Notes: a model not told the origin generated them from the sequence alone. A DNA stretch of 64,000 nucleotides from Pullilachnospira sp963929535 (GCA_963929535.1 CAWVIZ010000001.1:1-64000), one strand, 5' to 3'; shown: positions 9,258-18,805, counted from the first letter of the stretch. Translations and numbers: made by a program.

Positions 9258-11243
9258 TTACTCCTCTTCTCCCAGCATCCGCAGAAATTCCTCCTCGGAA
9301 ATCACCGGAATCCCCAGTTCTCTGGCCTTCCTGTTCTTGGAGGACGAGGACTGCACATCGTTGTTGATCAGATAGCTGGTCCTAGAGGTAACGCTTCCGG
9401 TCACCTTTCCCCCCCTGGATTCGATCACGCTCTTTACCTCATTCCGATTGGCAAAATGTTCCACATTTCCCGTGATCACAAAGTTCAGCCCCGCAAAACT
9501 CTGAGGCTGTTCTCCGGTCTCTTCCTTTTCCAGTTCCAGATGGGCCAGCAGGTGATCCAGCTTCCCCTGCCGTCCCTCCTTTGCGAAATAGTCCACAAAG
9601 CTCTGGGCGATCACAGGACCGATTCCATCCACCTGGGCCAGCTCCTCCTGGGTCAGGTGCCGGATCCTCTCCACATCGTAATCAAACTGGCGGCAGATCA
9701 CCCTGGCATTTGCCAGACCGATGTTGGGGATCCCCAACGCATAGATCACTCTGTGAAGCTGGGTTTTTCTGGCTTTTTCCAGGCTCTCTTCCAGATTGGC
9801 AAAGGATTTTTCACCAAATCCCTCCATTTTTACGATCTCCTCCCGGTATCTCCCGATCTCAAAGATATCCCCGAAATCGTGGATAAATCCCCTGGCAATA
9901 AATTTTTCCAGAGTGGCCTCCGAAAGTCCGTCGATATTCATGGCATCCCGGCTGACGAACAGGGTAAAAGACTTGATAGCCTTGGCCGGACAGTCCGGAT
10001 TGGTACAGTACAGGGATTCCACCCCGTTCAGATCCTGAATGTTTGTGGGGCCGCCGCAGGAAGGACATTCAGCGGGAATATCCCTCACTCCGCTGCAGGT
10101 AAGATTCTCACCGATCTGCGGAATGATCATGTTGGCTTTGTATACCCGGATCCTGTCCCCCACTCCCAGCTTCAGCTTCCGCATGATACTGATATTGTGT
10201 ACGCTGGCCCGGCTCACCGTGGAGCCCTCCAGCTCCACCGGCGCAAAGACTGCCACCGGATTGATCAGGCCTGTCCTGGAGGGGCTCCACTCGATCTCCA
10301 GCAGAGTGGTCTCCGCCATTTCGTCCGCCCATTTAAAGGCATAGGAATTTCTGGGGAATTTCGCAGTACTTCCCAGAGAGTCCCCATAGGCAATATCATC
10401 GTACAAAGCCACCAGTCCATCAGATGGGAAATCATTCTTCCCCGCCTGTTCCGAAAAGTATTCCATCGCCGGATCCAGGCTGTCCTGATCCACGATCCTG
10501 TACTCCACCACCTGAAATCCCTGTTCCTTCAGCCATTCCATCTGCCTCTGTCTGGAATTCTGAAAATCAACGTCATCCGCGCGTACCAGAAAAAACGCGA
10601 AAAACTGCACATGTCGCCTGGCTGTGATCTGATTGTTCAGCTGGCGCACCGATCCGCTGCACAGATTTCTGGGATTCTTATAGCGGGCATCCACCTCCTC
10701 TATCTGACTGTTGATCCGTTCAAATTCCGAGTAGGTGATAATGGCCTCCCCCCTCAGGATCAGTTCGCCCCGGTAGGGGATTTTCAGAGGAATGTTGTCA
10801 AATACCCTGGCGTTATTGGTCACCACCTCCCCTATGATCCCGTTTCCCCTGGTGACAGCCTTGAACAGTTCTCCGTCCCGGTATGTGAGTACAATGGTGA
10901 GTCCGTCCAGCTTCCAGGAAAGCAGAGTCTTTCTGGGACCGATAAAGCTTCGCAGAGCTTCCAGATCCTTGGTCTTATCCAAAGACAGCATGGGGGCTTC
11001 ATGGGCCTCCTTGGGAAGTTCATCCACCGCCTCGTATCCCACTGTAACAGTGGGACTTCCCGCCAGTACTGTTCCGGTCTCCTCCTCCAGCCGGGACAGC
11101 TCATCGTAAAGTCTGTCGTACTCCAGGTTGCTCATGATCTCCCGGTCCTCCTGGTAATACGCCCTGGATGCCTGGTTCAGAAGCGACACCAGCTCCTTCA
11201 TTCTCTGCAACGCGTCCTGCATACCTATCTCCTCTCTGCTCAT
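9258..11243 (-). CDS. ligA: NAD-dependent DNA ligase LigA
   Basis: Seals nicks in DNA using NAD. Starting at 11243 (MSREEIGMQ) the protein has 661 aa, the usual length; this ATG overlaps the upstream stop (TAATG), while a second good start with AGAGGAG lies at 11222. Visible parts are the N-terminal Ia domain, the adenylation motif KLDG (near residue 115; the active-site lysine), an OB fold, a four-cysteine zinc finger (CPSCGG...CTNPDC), helix-hairpin-helix repeats and a C-terminal BRCT domain. The KLDGLTIVLTY stretch differs from the common KIDGLAI form, so this may be one of two ligases in the genome. Confidence 0.95.
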   Translation of the reverse strand: MSREEIGMQDALQRMKELVSLLNQASRAYYQEDREIMSNLEYDRLYDELSRLEEETGTVLAGSPTVTVGYEAVDELPKEAHEAPMLSLDKTKDLEALRSFIGPRKTLLSWKLDGLTIVLTYRDGELFKAVTRGNGIIGEVVTNNARVFDNIPLKIPYRGELILRGEAIITYSEFERINSQIEEVDARYKNPRNLCSGSVRQLNNQITARRHVQFFAFFLVRADDVDFQNSRQRQMEWLKEQGFQVVEYRIVDQDSLDPAMEYFSEQAGKNDFPSDGLVALYDDIAYGDSLGSTAKFPRNSYAFKWADEMAETTLLEIEWSPSRTGLINPVAVFAPVELEGSTVSRASVHNISIMRKLKLGVGDRIRVYKANMIIPQIGENLTCSGVRDIPAECPSCGGPTNIQDLNGVESLYCTNPDCPAKAIKSFTLFVSRDAMNIDGLSEATLEKFIARGFIHDFGDIFEIGRYREEIVKMEGFGEKSFANLEESLEKARKTQLHRVIYALGIPNIGLANARVICRQFDYDVERIRHLTQEELAQVDGIGPVIAQSFVDYFAKEGRQGKLDHLLAHLELEKEETGEQPQSFAGLNFVITGNVEHFANRNEVKSVIESRGGKVTGSVTSRTSYLINNDVQSSSSKNRKARELGIPVISEEEFLRMLGEEE

Positions 11244-11998
11244 TATCTTCTCTCCGATTTTCCTTTTTCTCTCTGCTGTGCCCAGGAAAGGGAAGAGGAA
11301 TCCTTTAAAAGTTCCAGAAGCTGCGCCAGCTCCTCTCCGGTCACCTGGCGCAGCTGACCTTTTTTCATACCGTCCAGCCTGATATTCATGATCCGCACCC
11401 GCAAAAGACTGGTCACCTGGAACCCCAGTGCCTGGCACATCCTGCGGATCTGCCGGTTCAGCCCCTGGGTCAGGATGATCCGGAAGCTGTTCTTTCCCGT
11501 CCGTTCCACTGTACATGGTCTGGTAACCGTATCCAGTATGGGCACACCGCTGCGCATCCGGCGGAGAAATTCCTCTGTTATCGGACGGTCCACCTGTACC
11601 AGATACTCCTTCTCATGATAATTCCCGGCTCTCATGATTTTATTCACCAGATCACCGTCGTTGGTCAGAAGCAGCAGACCGGTGGAATCCTTATCCAGCC
11701 TTCCCACAGGAAACACCCGCTGAGGGTAGCTGATATAGTCTATCACATTATTTTTTTCTCTCTTCTGCGCCGTACAGACGATCCCTTCCGGCTTGTACAG
11801 CGCCAGCAGGACTCTGGAAGTCTGTTTTTCTACAGGCCTGCCATTAACCTCCACCCTGTCCTCCTGCGAAATCCGTTCTCCCGTCACTGCTTTTCTCCCG
11901 TTCACAGTAACCAGCCCCTGCTGGATCATCCGGTCCGCTTCTCTGCGGGAGCATACTCCTGCCTCACTCAAATATTTGTTCAGACGAACTTCCTCCAA
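11243..11998 (-). CDS. rRNA pseudouridine synthase, RsuA/RluF family
   Basis: Modifies a uridine in 16S or 23S rRNA. It has an N-terminal S4 RNA-binding domain (RLNKYLSEAGVCSRREADRMI) and a catalytic domain with the family motif GRLDKDSTGLLLLTNDG, whose aspartate attacks the base. The open frame extends to 12028, but GGGAGGATAAGGAG lies just before a TTG at 11998, giving 251 aa beginning LEEVRLNKYL, the usual distance to the S4 domain. It is coupled to ligA by a TAATG overlap. RluF is likelier than RsuA or RluB, but this is not decided. Confidence 0.9.
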   Translation of the reverse strand: MEEVRLNKYLSEAGVCSRREADRMIQQGLVTVNGRKAVTGERISQEDRVEVNGRPVEKQTSRVLLALYKPEGIVCTAQKREKNNVIDYISYPQRVFPVGRLDKDSTGLLLLTNDGDLVNKIMRAGNYHEKEYLVQVDRPITEEFLRRMRSGVPILDTVTRPCTVERTGKNSFRIILTQGLNRQIRRMCQALGFQVTSLLRVRIMNIRLDGMKKGQLRQVTGEELAQLLELLKDSSSLSWAQQREKGKSERR

Positions 11999-12078
11999 CT
12001 CCTTATCCTCCCTGTAAAAAAGGAGCACTGCATCCAGTCTGCAGTACTCCTTTCTATGTATCAGCCAATGGCCGTTTT

Positions 12079-12999
12079 CTACTGAAACAAATCGCCGCGT
12101 ACGTAGCCGGTCTGTCCCTCAAAATCAATCTGGATCCAGTCCCCTTCGGAACCGGTCTTGGTCACCTGCTGACCGGCCGTCAGCTCACCCAGCTTCTCCG
12201 CGTCTGTGGAAGGCTGGGAACGCACATTACAGTTGGACTTCACAGTAATAGTCGCTCCATCCTCCGCGCTCATAGCCGCAGACATCTCCACACCCAGTTC
12301 TGCCAGATAGGAGGCCAGCTCCGGGTCGGAAGCAACCGTATCATCGTACTCCTGCTGCTTCTCCGTGATCAGCGCCTGTACATCCTCCGAGTTGGTCACT
12401 TCATCAATACGGGCCTGCTGCTCTGCCGTTGGTTCCGATACAATATACAGTTCACCGTCATCCCCTGTATCCACATACATACAGCTCACTCCGGGAAGAA
12501 CCGTGTCATAACCGGTATATTTGTGATCGTAAACTGCCAGCACCACATAGCTTCCCTCCGCCGTTCCCGGCTTGGTGTAAGCTTCTACTCCGCTGTAGGA
12601 TTCAATATATCTGGAATTCTCAATGGCCGTCTCTTCCGACGGGTCCAGATTATCCACAAGAGTCTTCAGTGTCTCCGTATCTCTGCCGCCCAACGCGGTG
12701 TAATACTTCTCCACCAGAGCATTCACCTTCGGATAGGCATTCTGCTCCAGAGCATCCTCCGGCTCACTCTCAGCCTCCGGTGTAGCTTCAGGTTCCTGAT
12801 CCTGATCATTCGTCTGATCCGTCTCATTCCCTGTATCCTCCACCTGCGGGGTGGCATCAGCCGGTTCCTTACTGCCTCCTCCAAGCCTGCCGGACACGAA
12901 CCAGACACCGAAAATGATCACAGCCAAAACCAATAAGATCGCCAGCCCCAGAAGAATATACCTCAGATTATCTGAAAGCCATTCTCTAAAATTATCCAT
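12079..12999 (-). CDS. Membrane-anchored SH3-domain protein
   Basis: A 306-aa surface protein: short cytoplasmic N-terminus, one membrane helix (about residues 14-35), an acidic Glu/Asp/Thr/Pro linker (about 42-85), an NTF2-like middle, and a bacterial SH3 domain at the C-terminus (about 245-306, VKSNCNVRSQPSTDAEKLG to GYVRGDLFQ). SH3 domains of this type bind cell-wall peptides. GGGGAGAGG precedes the ATG at 12999. It lies just downstream of tRNA-Arg. No enzyme domain is visible; the function is unknown. Confidence 0.75.
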   Translation of the reverse strand: MDNFREWLSDNLRYILLGLAILLVLAVIIFGVWFVSGRLGGGSKEPADATPQVEDTGNETDQTNDQDQEPEATPEAESEPEDALEQNAYPKVNALVEKYYTALGGRDTETLKTLVDNLDPSEETAIENSRYIESYSGVEAYTKPGTAEGSYVVLAVYDHKYTGYDTVLPGVSCMYVDTGDDGELYIVSEPTAEQQARIDEVTNSEDVQALITEKQQEYDDTVASDPELASYLAELGVEMSAAMSAEDGATITVKSNCNVRSQPSTDAEKLGELTAGQQVTKTGSEGDWIQIDFEGQTGYVRGDLFQ

Positions 13000-13054
13000 A
13001 ACGTTCCTCTCCCCTGTCAGGTGCGCTCTATGGTTTCCTCTATAACGTACAAAA

Positions 13055-13127
13055 CGCATCTGGAGGGAGTCGAACCCCCGACACATGGTACCGGAAACCA
13101 TTGCTCTATCCTCTGAGCTACAGATGC
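13055..13127 (-). tRNA. tRNA-Arg (anticodon CCG)
   Basis: A 73-nt cloverleaf on the minus strand: acceptor GCATCTG pairs with CAGATGC, the D arm contains GCTCAGAGGATAGAGC, the anticodon loop is TTCCGGT giving CCG (codon CGG), and the T arm contains GGGGGTTCGACTCCCTC with one imperfect pair. CCA is not encoded. Confidence 0.95.
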
Positions 13128-13302
13128 GTATTGGAGCTTTTCAGCTCACTTTGTAACTATAGCACAAATAATTCTTTTTGTAAAGAGAAACGTGCAATTA
13201 CAATTAATTTCAGACTATTATATGTAATATCAGATATTTGCAGTGAAAGTCCGGGAATCTGCCCATCTGAAATCCGCTGCCCGGCAGAACTGCTGCGGCC
13301 GG

Positions 13303-14181
13303 CTAACAGATAATCCTGTCCTCTTCCCTCCGGTACCGGTACACGCTGTCCGACAGCACCTCCTGCAAAGACACATGCTCCCGGTTGATATCCTTTACCA
13401 TCCGGGCCAGCTCTTTCTGATCATAATGCATACTCTCAGGCACCAGGATACATTCGTGGATACTGCTGGGCAGAATATAGAATTCCTCTCCCAAAATCCG
13501 GGAAATCTCCTTCAGCAGCCCGGGATACAGGATCACTCCCGCCCCCAGGGATCTGGCCTGGTTGGTCAGAATATACATGGGAACATTCTTGCCATCTGCC
13601 GCAGCCAGCTCCTCCCCGCCCAGCCCCAGGATCTCTTCCAGAGTGATGAGCTGAGCAGGAAGCTTCTCCCAGCTTCTTCTCCGGGCGTTCTCTTCCAGCG
13701 TATCCCGGCTGATTCCCCACCGCTCCAGGATATCGTTGCGGATAAGGACCGTTCCTCTCTCATTTTCCTGAATCACCCGCAGATAAAACACCATTGCCAG
13801 ATCCAGCACTCTTCTGTGGGGCAGCTCTTTCAGCCGCTCCCTGTTCTTCTCATAGTGTATCAGCTGATAGAAGATGTTCTTTTCCGCCTGTTCATAATTT
13901 TCCAGCAGTTCCCGTCCAACCTGTATCCTTTCCCGATGCCTGGTATATGTCCATATCATCTTTTCCGCCAGTTGTTCCAGAGGGACGCCCCGCATCCACA
14001 GCCGATAGTATTCTTCCAGATAAAGGATCGGCTGAGTATCCGCTCCCTTGCAGGCAAATACCATCCCGTCCATCACAATCCCGTTATTTTTCGGTATCTT
14101 CTCACAGGAGATCCTGGTATCATCATCCAGTTTTTCCCTCAGAAGCTTTGCAATCTTTTCCTTAAATTCTCCGTAATCCAA
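13303..14181 (-). CDS. DUF5688 family protein
   Basis: A 292-aa soluble protein of a family typical of Lachnospiraceae, often present in many copies per genome. Recognised by the N-terminal FKEKIAKLLREKL with NNGIVMDGM, the middle RVLDLAMVFYLRV, and the C-terminal ILTNQARSLGAGVILYPGLL and FYILPSSIHECIL. No catalytic motif is known. GGAGGAAATTTGG precedes the ATG. The role is unknown. Confidence 0.8.
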   Translation of the reverse strand: MDYGEFKEKIAKLLREKLDDDTRISCEKIPKNNGIVMDGMVFACKGADTQPILYLEEYYRLWMRGVPLEQLAEKMIWTYTRHRERIQVGRELLENYEQAEKNIFYQLIHYEKNRERLKELPHRRVLDLAMVFYLRVIQENERGTVLIRNDILERWGISRDTLEENARRRSWEKLPAQLITLEEILGLGGEELAAADGKNVPMYILTNQARSLGAGVILYPGLLKEISRILGEEFYILPSSIHECILVPESMHYDQKELARMVKDINREHVSLQEVLSDSVYRYRREEDRIIC

Positions 14182-14523
14182 ATTTCCTCCTTTCCTGCGT
14201 CCTTTTCATAGGCCGCGCGGACTCATACCTTCAGCCAAACAGACAACAAACAACACAGATAAAAACAAAGGGAATATCGTGCGAACGCACATAAGAATTG
14301 TTAAAAAACGGCAGCGCCGCCGCTCTATAGGAATTATTTTACGGTATCACATGGAAAAACGCAACAGAATTCCGTCGACATCTTTCGTCATTTTTCGATA
14401 TCATATGACAGTTCCGCCTTCCCGGTCCCAAATGCAGCGCGGTCAGCGCATAACAGATCTCCTCCGGACGTCCTGCGCTCCGGCGGAACGTTTTTATCGC
14501 ACAGGGACACAGTTCCTTATAAA
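14182..14523. other. Intergenic region upstream of the DUF5688 gene
   Basis: AT-rich, then GC-rich sequence without a convincing gene. A small GC hairpin near 14462-14486 is the only structure seen before the dispersed element begins. Confidence 0.4.
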
Positions 14524-14656
14524 GTCAAATACCCCGCAGCAAGCTACGGGGCATCAAACTTGCAGTGCAGCAGAGCTGCGGGGCATTTGACCCTCGCGGC
14601 AGTCGCCAAATGGACATGCAAGCATGTCCGCTTGGCTCGTTGCCCGCGGGAATAAA
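14524..14656 (+). repeat. Dispersed structured element, copy A (full, 133 bp)
   Basis: The left half folds into a long hairpin (CAAATACCCCGCAGC against GCTGCGGGGCATTTG); the right half holds the palindrome GGACATGCAAGCATGTCC; the 3' end is GTTGCCCGCGGGAATAAA. It differs from the copy at 62934-63066 at only 7 of 133 positions, without gaps. Confidence 0.85.
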
Positions 14657-14659
14657 ATT

Positions 14660-14699
14660 CAGGGATCCGTGCGGCTCATGTAAGTCACACGAATCCCTG
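14660..14699 (-). terminator. Terminator of efp
   Basis: On the minus strand CAGGGATTCGTG pairs with CACGGATCCCTG (one mismatch), followed by AATTTTATT; it lies 8 nt past the efp stop. Confidence 0.75.
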
Positions 14700-14706
14700 G
14701 AACCTC

Positions 14707-15264
14707 TTATACCCTGGAGAGATACTCTCCCGTTCTGGTATCAATCTTGATCTTGTCACCCTGCTCCACGAACAGAGGAACATTTACCTGAGCTCCTGTC
14801 TCCACAATGGCGGGCTTGGTAGCTCCCTGTGCGGTATCTCCCTTAAAGCCAGGCTCTGTTTCTGTGATCTCCAGCTCCACGAACAGAGGCGGCTCAACAG
14901 CGAATACATTGCCGTTATAGGAACATACCTTCACCATCTCGTTCTCTTTTACGAACTTCAGGGCGTCTCCCAGAGTCTCCTGGTTGATTGCGATCTGATC
15001 ATACGTTTCATTATTCATAAAGTAATACAGATCACCGTCATTGTACAGGTACTGCATATCTACTCTGTCGATTCTCGCCTGGGGGAACTTCTCAGTGGGA
15101 CGGAAGGTTTTCTCCACCACACCGCCGCTGATCACATTTTTCAGTTTCGTTCTAACAAAAGCAGCTCCTTTTCCAGGCTTTACGTGCTGAAACTCCAGGA
15201 TCTGAACAACGTTTCCGTCAATTTCCAGTGTCACGCCGTTTCTGAAATCTCCTGCTGAAATCAT
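14707..15264 (-). CDS. efp: Translation elongation factor P
   Basis: Helps ribosomes stalled at proline stretches. The 185-aa length and three-domain sequence are typical: N-terminal KOW-like domain with the tip loop HVKPGKGAAFVRTK (the lysine of GKG is the usual modification position), then two OB-type domains ending DTRTGEYLSRV. AGGAGGAAGAT precedes the ATG. It is a single-gene unit with its own terminator. No modification enzyme gene adjoins it. Confidence 0.97.
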   Translation of the reverse strand: MISAGDFRNGVTLEIDGNVVQILEFQHVKPGKGAAFVRTKLKNVISGGVVEKTFRPTEKFPQARIDRVDMQYLYNDGDLYYFMNNETYDQIAINQETLGDALKFVKENEMVKVCSYNGNVFAVEPPLFVELEITETEPGFKGDTAQGATKPAIVETGAQVNVPLFVEQGDKIKIDTRTGEYLSRV

Positions 15265-15407
15265 ATCTTCTTCCTCCTTAAATCTCTACAATAAGCTTGA
15301 CTACCCTATATTCTATAATACCCGACAGGATTTTTCAACTAATTTTTTTGCAGCGGGCCCCAATAGGAGAAAAACAGACCCGCAGACAGGAGGAACTTTC
15401 CTTTTTC

Positions 15408-15974
15408 TCACTCCACCTGCTCCTGCCGGCGGCAGACCGGAATCCCTCCCGCCTCTTCCAGGGGGATTCCCCTCTTTTTCCGGTCTCTTTTATAAAAATA
15501 CAGGACGATCTTTTCCAGATACCGTTTCAGCACGATCTGAATCTCCTCCCGGGGATGGATCGGCTTCACCAGAATATTGGCCAGACCGCTCCGTCTGGCT
15601 CCGTAGACGTCTGTGAAGAGCTGATCGCCTACAAAAAGGGTATTGGAAGGCTGCGTACCCATCAGTTCACAGGCTTTCAGATAATTCTTCCTGGAGGGCT
15701 TATGGGCGTCCTCAATAAAATGTACCTGTATCTCCCGGTTGAACATGGACACACGCTGGATCTGGTTGTTGGAAAGCAGGCAGCAGGAAAATCCCAGTTC
15801 CTTTAAGTGCGCAAAAAGCGCTTTGGCCCTCTCGTCCGCCGGTGCGCCGTGGGGCACCAGAGTATTATCGATATCAAAGATCACCCCCCGGTATCCCTCT
15901 TCATACATCCGTTCAAAATCAATCTGATAGGTGGAATCCACCCATGCATCAGGAAAAAATCGTTCAAACAGCAT
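15408..15974 (-). CDS. yqeG: YqeG family HAD-type phosphatase
   Basis: A 188-aa HAD IIIA phosphatase of the YqeG group, common in Firmicutes. Motif I is FDIDNTLV (near residue 35), motif II the LLSNN stretch, motif III the lysine of HKPSRKNY, and motif IV GDQLFTDVYGA. The in vivo substrate is unknown, though phosphatidylglycerophosphate-like and nucleotide substrates are known for relatives. It follows the patatin gene on the same strand with a 39-nt gap. Confidence 0.88.
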   Translation of the reverse strand: MLFERFFPDAWVDSTYQIDFERMYEEGYRGVIFDIDNTLVPHGAPADERAKALFAHLKELGFSCCLLSNNQIQRVSMFNREIQVHFIEDAHKPSRKNYLKACELMGTQPSNTLFVGDQLFTDVYGARRSGLANILVKPIHPREEIQIVLKRYLEKIVLYFYKRDRKKRGIPLEEAGGIPVCRRQEQVE

Positions 15975-16013
15975 TCCTTATCTCCCATTCATTCTTTTCT
16001 GCCCAGCAGACCA

Positions 16014-16868
16014 TTACCGTTCCAGGAACTGTTCAAGCCTGGAAAACTGCTCCTTCATCAGATCGTATCCATGCTGATAAAAAGCCTCCAGCTTCTCCAT
16101 ATCTCTTTCCAGTCTGGACACCGTGGGCGTCTGCGGGCGCAGGACAAACACTCTGCCCTCCCTCTCCCATTTGTCAATGTAATCCATGGTCTTGTTGTAC
16201 ACACGGGCACGGTTCTCAATAGATCTTACCAGATTGGGATACGTTTTTCCATAGGCCAGCCGGTAAATATTTCTTCCGGGCCGCACCGGTTTTTTCCGGT
16301 AACCCTTGTTTCTGGTAAGGATGATCACCGGCTTTTTATGCCCTGTCTTCAGAGCCCGCACCACAGGCACGGAATCCGCCAGTCCCCCGTCCAGATAGGG
16401 TGTCCCGTCCACATAGACGATTTTCGTTCCCAGGGGGATGCTGCTGGATGCCCTGCAGATATCCATAAGGCGCTTTTTGCTGGAATGCTCTCCCAGGTAT
16501 TCCGCCTTTCCCGTGATACAGTTGGTCACCACCATTTCACACTGGATATCCGACTGAAAATACGTATCATAATCAAAGGGGAAGGTCTCCTCCGGAAACT
16601 TTTCAAACATCAGATCCATATCCATAAGCGTATGGGTCTTCAGTGTATTCTTCATGCTCACGTAGCGATTTTCTTTGTCAGTAACAATACAGCAGTTCTT
16701 CATTCTTCCCGGCTGCCTGGATACGTAGCTGGCCGCGTTGCAGGCGCCGGCAGAAGTGCCTACCACATAGGGAAAATACATTCCCTGCTCCATCAGATAA
16801 TCCAGCGCCCCGGCGGTGAATATGCCCCTGTTGGCGCCTCCCTCCAGAACCAGTCCTGCCTGTTTCAT
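16014..16868 (-). CDS. Patatin-like phospholipase
   Basis: A 284-aa serine lipid acyl hydrolase. The oxyanion motif is LEGGANRGIF, the nucleophile serine sits in GTSAG, and the catalytic aspartate in DGGLAD. The open frame starts at 16916, but AAGGAGGATGATT directly precedes the ATG at 16868 (MKQAGLVLEGG), the usual N-terminus of this bacterial group. No signal peptide or membrane segment is seen. It likely acts on membrane phospholipids and shares a strand with yqeG and cls. Confidence 0.9.
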   Translation of the reverse strand: MKQAGLVLEGGANRGIFTAGALDYLMEQGMYFPYVVGTSAGACNAASYVSRQPGRMKNCCIVTDKENRYVSMKNTLKTHTLMDMDLMFEKFPEETFPFDYDTYFQSDIQCEMVVTNCITGKAEYLGEHSSKKRLMDICRASSSIPLGTKIVYVDGTPYLDGGLADSVPVVRALKTGHKKPVIILTRNKGYRKKPVRPGRNIYRLAYGKTYPNLVRSIENRARVYNKTMDYIDKWEREGRVFVLRPQTPTVSRLERDMEKLEAFYQHGYDLMKEQFSRLEQFLER

Positions 16869-16916
16869 AATCATCCTCCTTTTCTTCCTTTCCAGGGACA
16901 TCCGGTCAAAGATCAA

Positions 16917-17245
16917 AGGCCCGGTGTCCCACAGTCAGACGTTTCCCCCGGACCGCGATGGACCCGCCCCCGCAGCCTGGGGAAATATCCGCAGCAGTCC
17001 AACTCCCGGCTTCCCTGTCACAGATACGCTGACTTTATAACCGGGGCCGCCGCTTCCCTGAGGGAATGCAGCCGCCCCGGCCCTCTTTTGCGGCAGAAAA
17101 TCCAACAGCCCGGCTGCCGCTTTTTTCTGCGGCAGTTCAGCTTTTTGGTTTTCCTGTCATTGATATCTGCGTCCGAACTGCGGAAACCGCAGTCAGATGC
17201 CCGCATCCCTGGCAAAACAGCGGAAGGTCCAGCGTCAGCCTTCCC
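16917..17245. other. Intergenic region with hairpins between citrate synthase and patatin genes
   Basis: It contains a copy of the short palindromic repeat (16991-17029), a GC-rich hairpin near 17040-17080, a GCGGCAG...CTGCCGC hairpin followed by six T on the plus strand (about 17090-17137), and a small CTGCGG/CCGCAG hairpin near 17177-17194. One of these probably ends the citrate synthase transcript. No gene is seen. Confidence 0.45.
16991..17029 (-). repeat. Short palindromic repeat copy
   Basis: Read on the minus strand it matches the consensus: GTGACAGGGAAGCC, then a short spacer, then ACTGCTGC. Confidence 0.6.
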
Positions 17246-18607
17246 TTATCGCTCCTCCAGAGGCACATACTTCTCATACTCCTTCACGTTCATATATGCG
17301 GGACGGATGATCTTATCCGTATTGATCAGCTCCTCCATCCGGTGCGCGCTCCATCCCACGATACGGGCCACGGCAAACATGGGGGTAAACAATTCTGTGG
17401 GAAGATCCAGCATGCTGTACACAAAGCCGCTGTAGAAATCCACATTGGCGCTTACGCCTTTGTAGATATGACGCTCCTCTCCGATGATCTGGGGAGCCAG
17501 CCTCTCTACCATACTGTACAGACCGAATTCCTTATCCCGGCCCTTTTCATGCGCCAGCTTCTCCACAAAACGCTTGAAGATCTCTGCACGGGGATCGGAA
17601 ATAGAATACACCGCATGCCCCATTCCATAAATCAGTCCCCTCTTGTCGAAGGCTTCTTTGTGCAGCAGTTTTCTCAGATAGGTTCCTACTTCCTCCTCAT
17701 CCTTCCAGTTGCGGACATGCTTCTTCATATCCGCAAACATCTGTACCACCTTGATATTGGCGCCGCCGTGCTTCGGTCCTTTCAGGGATCCCAGAGCCGC
17801 CGCGATCACGGAGTATGTATCTGTGCCGGAAGAGGTCACCACATGGGTGGTAAACGTGGAGTTGTTGCCGCCGCCGTGCTCCATATGCAGTACCAGCGCC
17901 AGATCCAGGATCGTGGCCTCCAGCTTTGTATATTTCATGTCGGGGCGCAGCATCCGGAGGATATTCTCTGCCATGGACAGATGCGGATCCGGATTGTGGA
18001 TATAAAGGCTCTTCCCTTTGATATAGTGATTGTATGCGTGGTAGCCGTATACAGACATCATGGGGAAAGTACTGATCAGGGTCAGGCACTGTCTGAGCAC
18101 ATTGGGAAGGCTGATATCTTCCGCATAGCTGTCATAAGCGTACAGAGTCAGTACACTTCTGGCCAGCGTATTCATCATATCTTTTGTGGGCGCCTTCATG
18201 ATAACATCCCTGACGAAATTGGTGGGAAGGGAACGCTGGGCTGCCAGCATCTTTTTGAACGCTTCCAGCTGATCATGATCCGGCAGCACTCCGAACAGGA
18301 TCAGATAGGCCACTTCCTCATAGCCGTACCTGTTCTCCCTCAGGAATCCTTCCGTAAGATCGTGGATGTCGTATCCCCGGTAATACAGTCTGCCGTCACA
18401 GGGAACCGTCTTCCCGTCCACAGTCTCACTGGAAATGATCGCCGAGATTTCCGTTAATCCCGCCAGAACCCCTTTTCCATTTACATCACGCAGTCCCCGC
18501 TTCACCTCATGCTTCGCATACAGAGAGCTGTCAATCTTACCATTTGCCACACAGATCTCCGTCAGCGCTTCCATCTCCGGGGTCACTTTCAGTTTAAATC
18601 CAGCCAT
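17246..18607 (-). CDS. gltA: Citrate synthase (or 2-methylcitrate synthase)
   Basis: Condenses oxaloacetate with acetyl-CoA (propionyl-CoA in 2-methylcitrate synthase). At 453 aa it is of the longer Clostridia type. Catalytic signatures are the HMEHGGGNNS stretch, GPKHGGAN and GMGHAVYSISDPRA, with the catalytic aspartate in NVDFYSGFVY. Given the propionate-forming pathway in the same window, use of propionyl-CoA is a possibility, but nothing in the sequence decides it. AAAAGGAGG precedes the ATG. Its mRNA leader is about 190 nt with two hairpins. Confidence 0.93.
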   Translation of the reverse strand: MAGFKLKVTPEMEALTEICVANGKIDSSLYAKHEVKRGLRDVNGKGVLAGLTEISAIISSETVDGKTVPCDGRLYYRGYDIHDLTEGFLRENRYGYEEVAYLILFGVLPDHDQLEAFKKMLAAQRSLPTNFVRDVIMKAPTKDMMNTLARSVLTLYAYDSYAEDISLPNVLRQCLTLISTFPMMSVYGYHAYNHYIKGKSLYIHNPDPHLSMAENILRMLRPDMKYTKLEATILDLALVLHMEHGGGNNSTFTTHVVTSSGTDTYSVIAAALGSLKGPKHGGANIKVVQMFADMKKHVRNWKDEEEVGTYLRKLLHKEAFDKRGLIYGMGHAVYSISDPRAEIFKRFVEKLAHEKGRDKEFGLYSMVERLAPQIIGEERHIYKGVSANVDFYSGFVYSMLDLPTELFTPMFAVARIVGWSAHRMEELINTDKIIRPAYMNVKEYEKYVPLEER

Positions 18608-18664
18608 ACTGCATTACCTCCTTTTTTCTCAAATATAATAGTCACACTATTCAGGAGACGCATT

Positions 18665-18692
18665 TTCCTGCCCGGCCGGAACCGGGCAGGAA
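18665..18692 (-). promoter_or_regulatory. Second hairpin in the citrate synthase leader
   Basis: Perfect 11-bp inverted repeat TTCCTGCCCGG with its complement and a 6-nt loop, about 60 nt before the start codon. Without a T-run it is not a terminator; it could be a protein site or part of a switching RNA. Confidence 0.5.
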
Positions 18693-18716
18693 GCGTTGTG
18701 TATCCATTCGATGCAA

Positions 18717-18772
18717 AAACAGGTGCCAAATCACGTTTAGAAGCAAACTTAACGCCTTTTTGGCACCTGTTT
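18717..18772 (-). promoter_or_regulatory. Terminator-like hairpin at the 5' end of the citrate synthase leader
   Basis: On the minus strand AAACAGGTGCCAAA pairs with TTTGGCACCTGTTT across about 28 nt, ending in TTTTT. It begins only some 30 nt after the predicted transcription start, so it may attenuate transcription. Confidence 0.6.
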
Positions 18773-18805
18773 CCCATCGTCCTGAACTGTTTATTTGTAT
18801 TTTTT

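Noticed and set aside
14279..14590. Open frame of 103 aa ending in QATGHQTCSAAELRGI
   Set aside because: Its end is the dispersed element read as protein; the same peptide occurs at the hcp end for the same reason. The rest shows no coding features.
14524..14656. The 133-bp element as a tRNA-like or small RNA gene
   Set aside because: No cloverleaf or own promoter and terminator are apparent; it is instead found within leaders and at a gene's 3' end, so a repeat is the better description.
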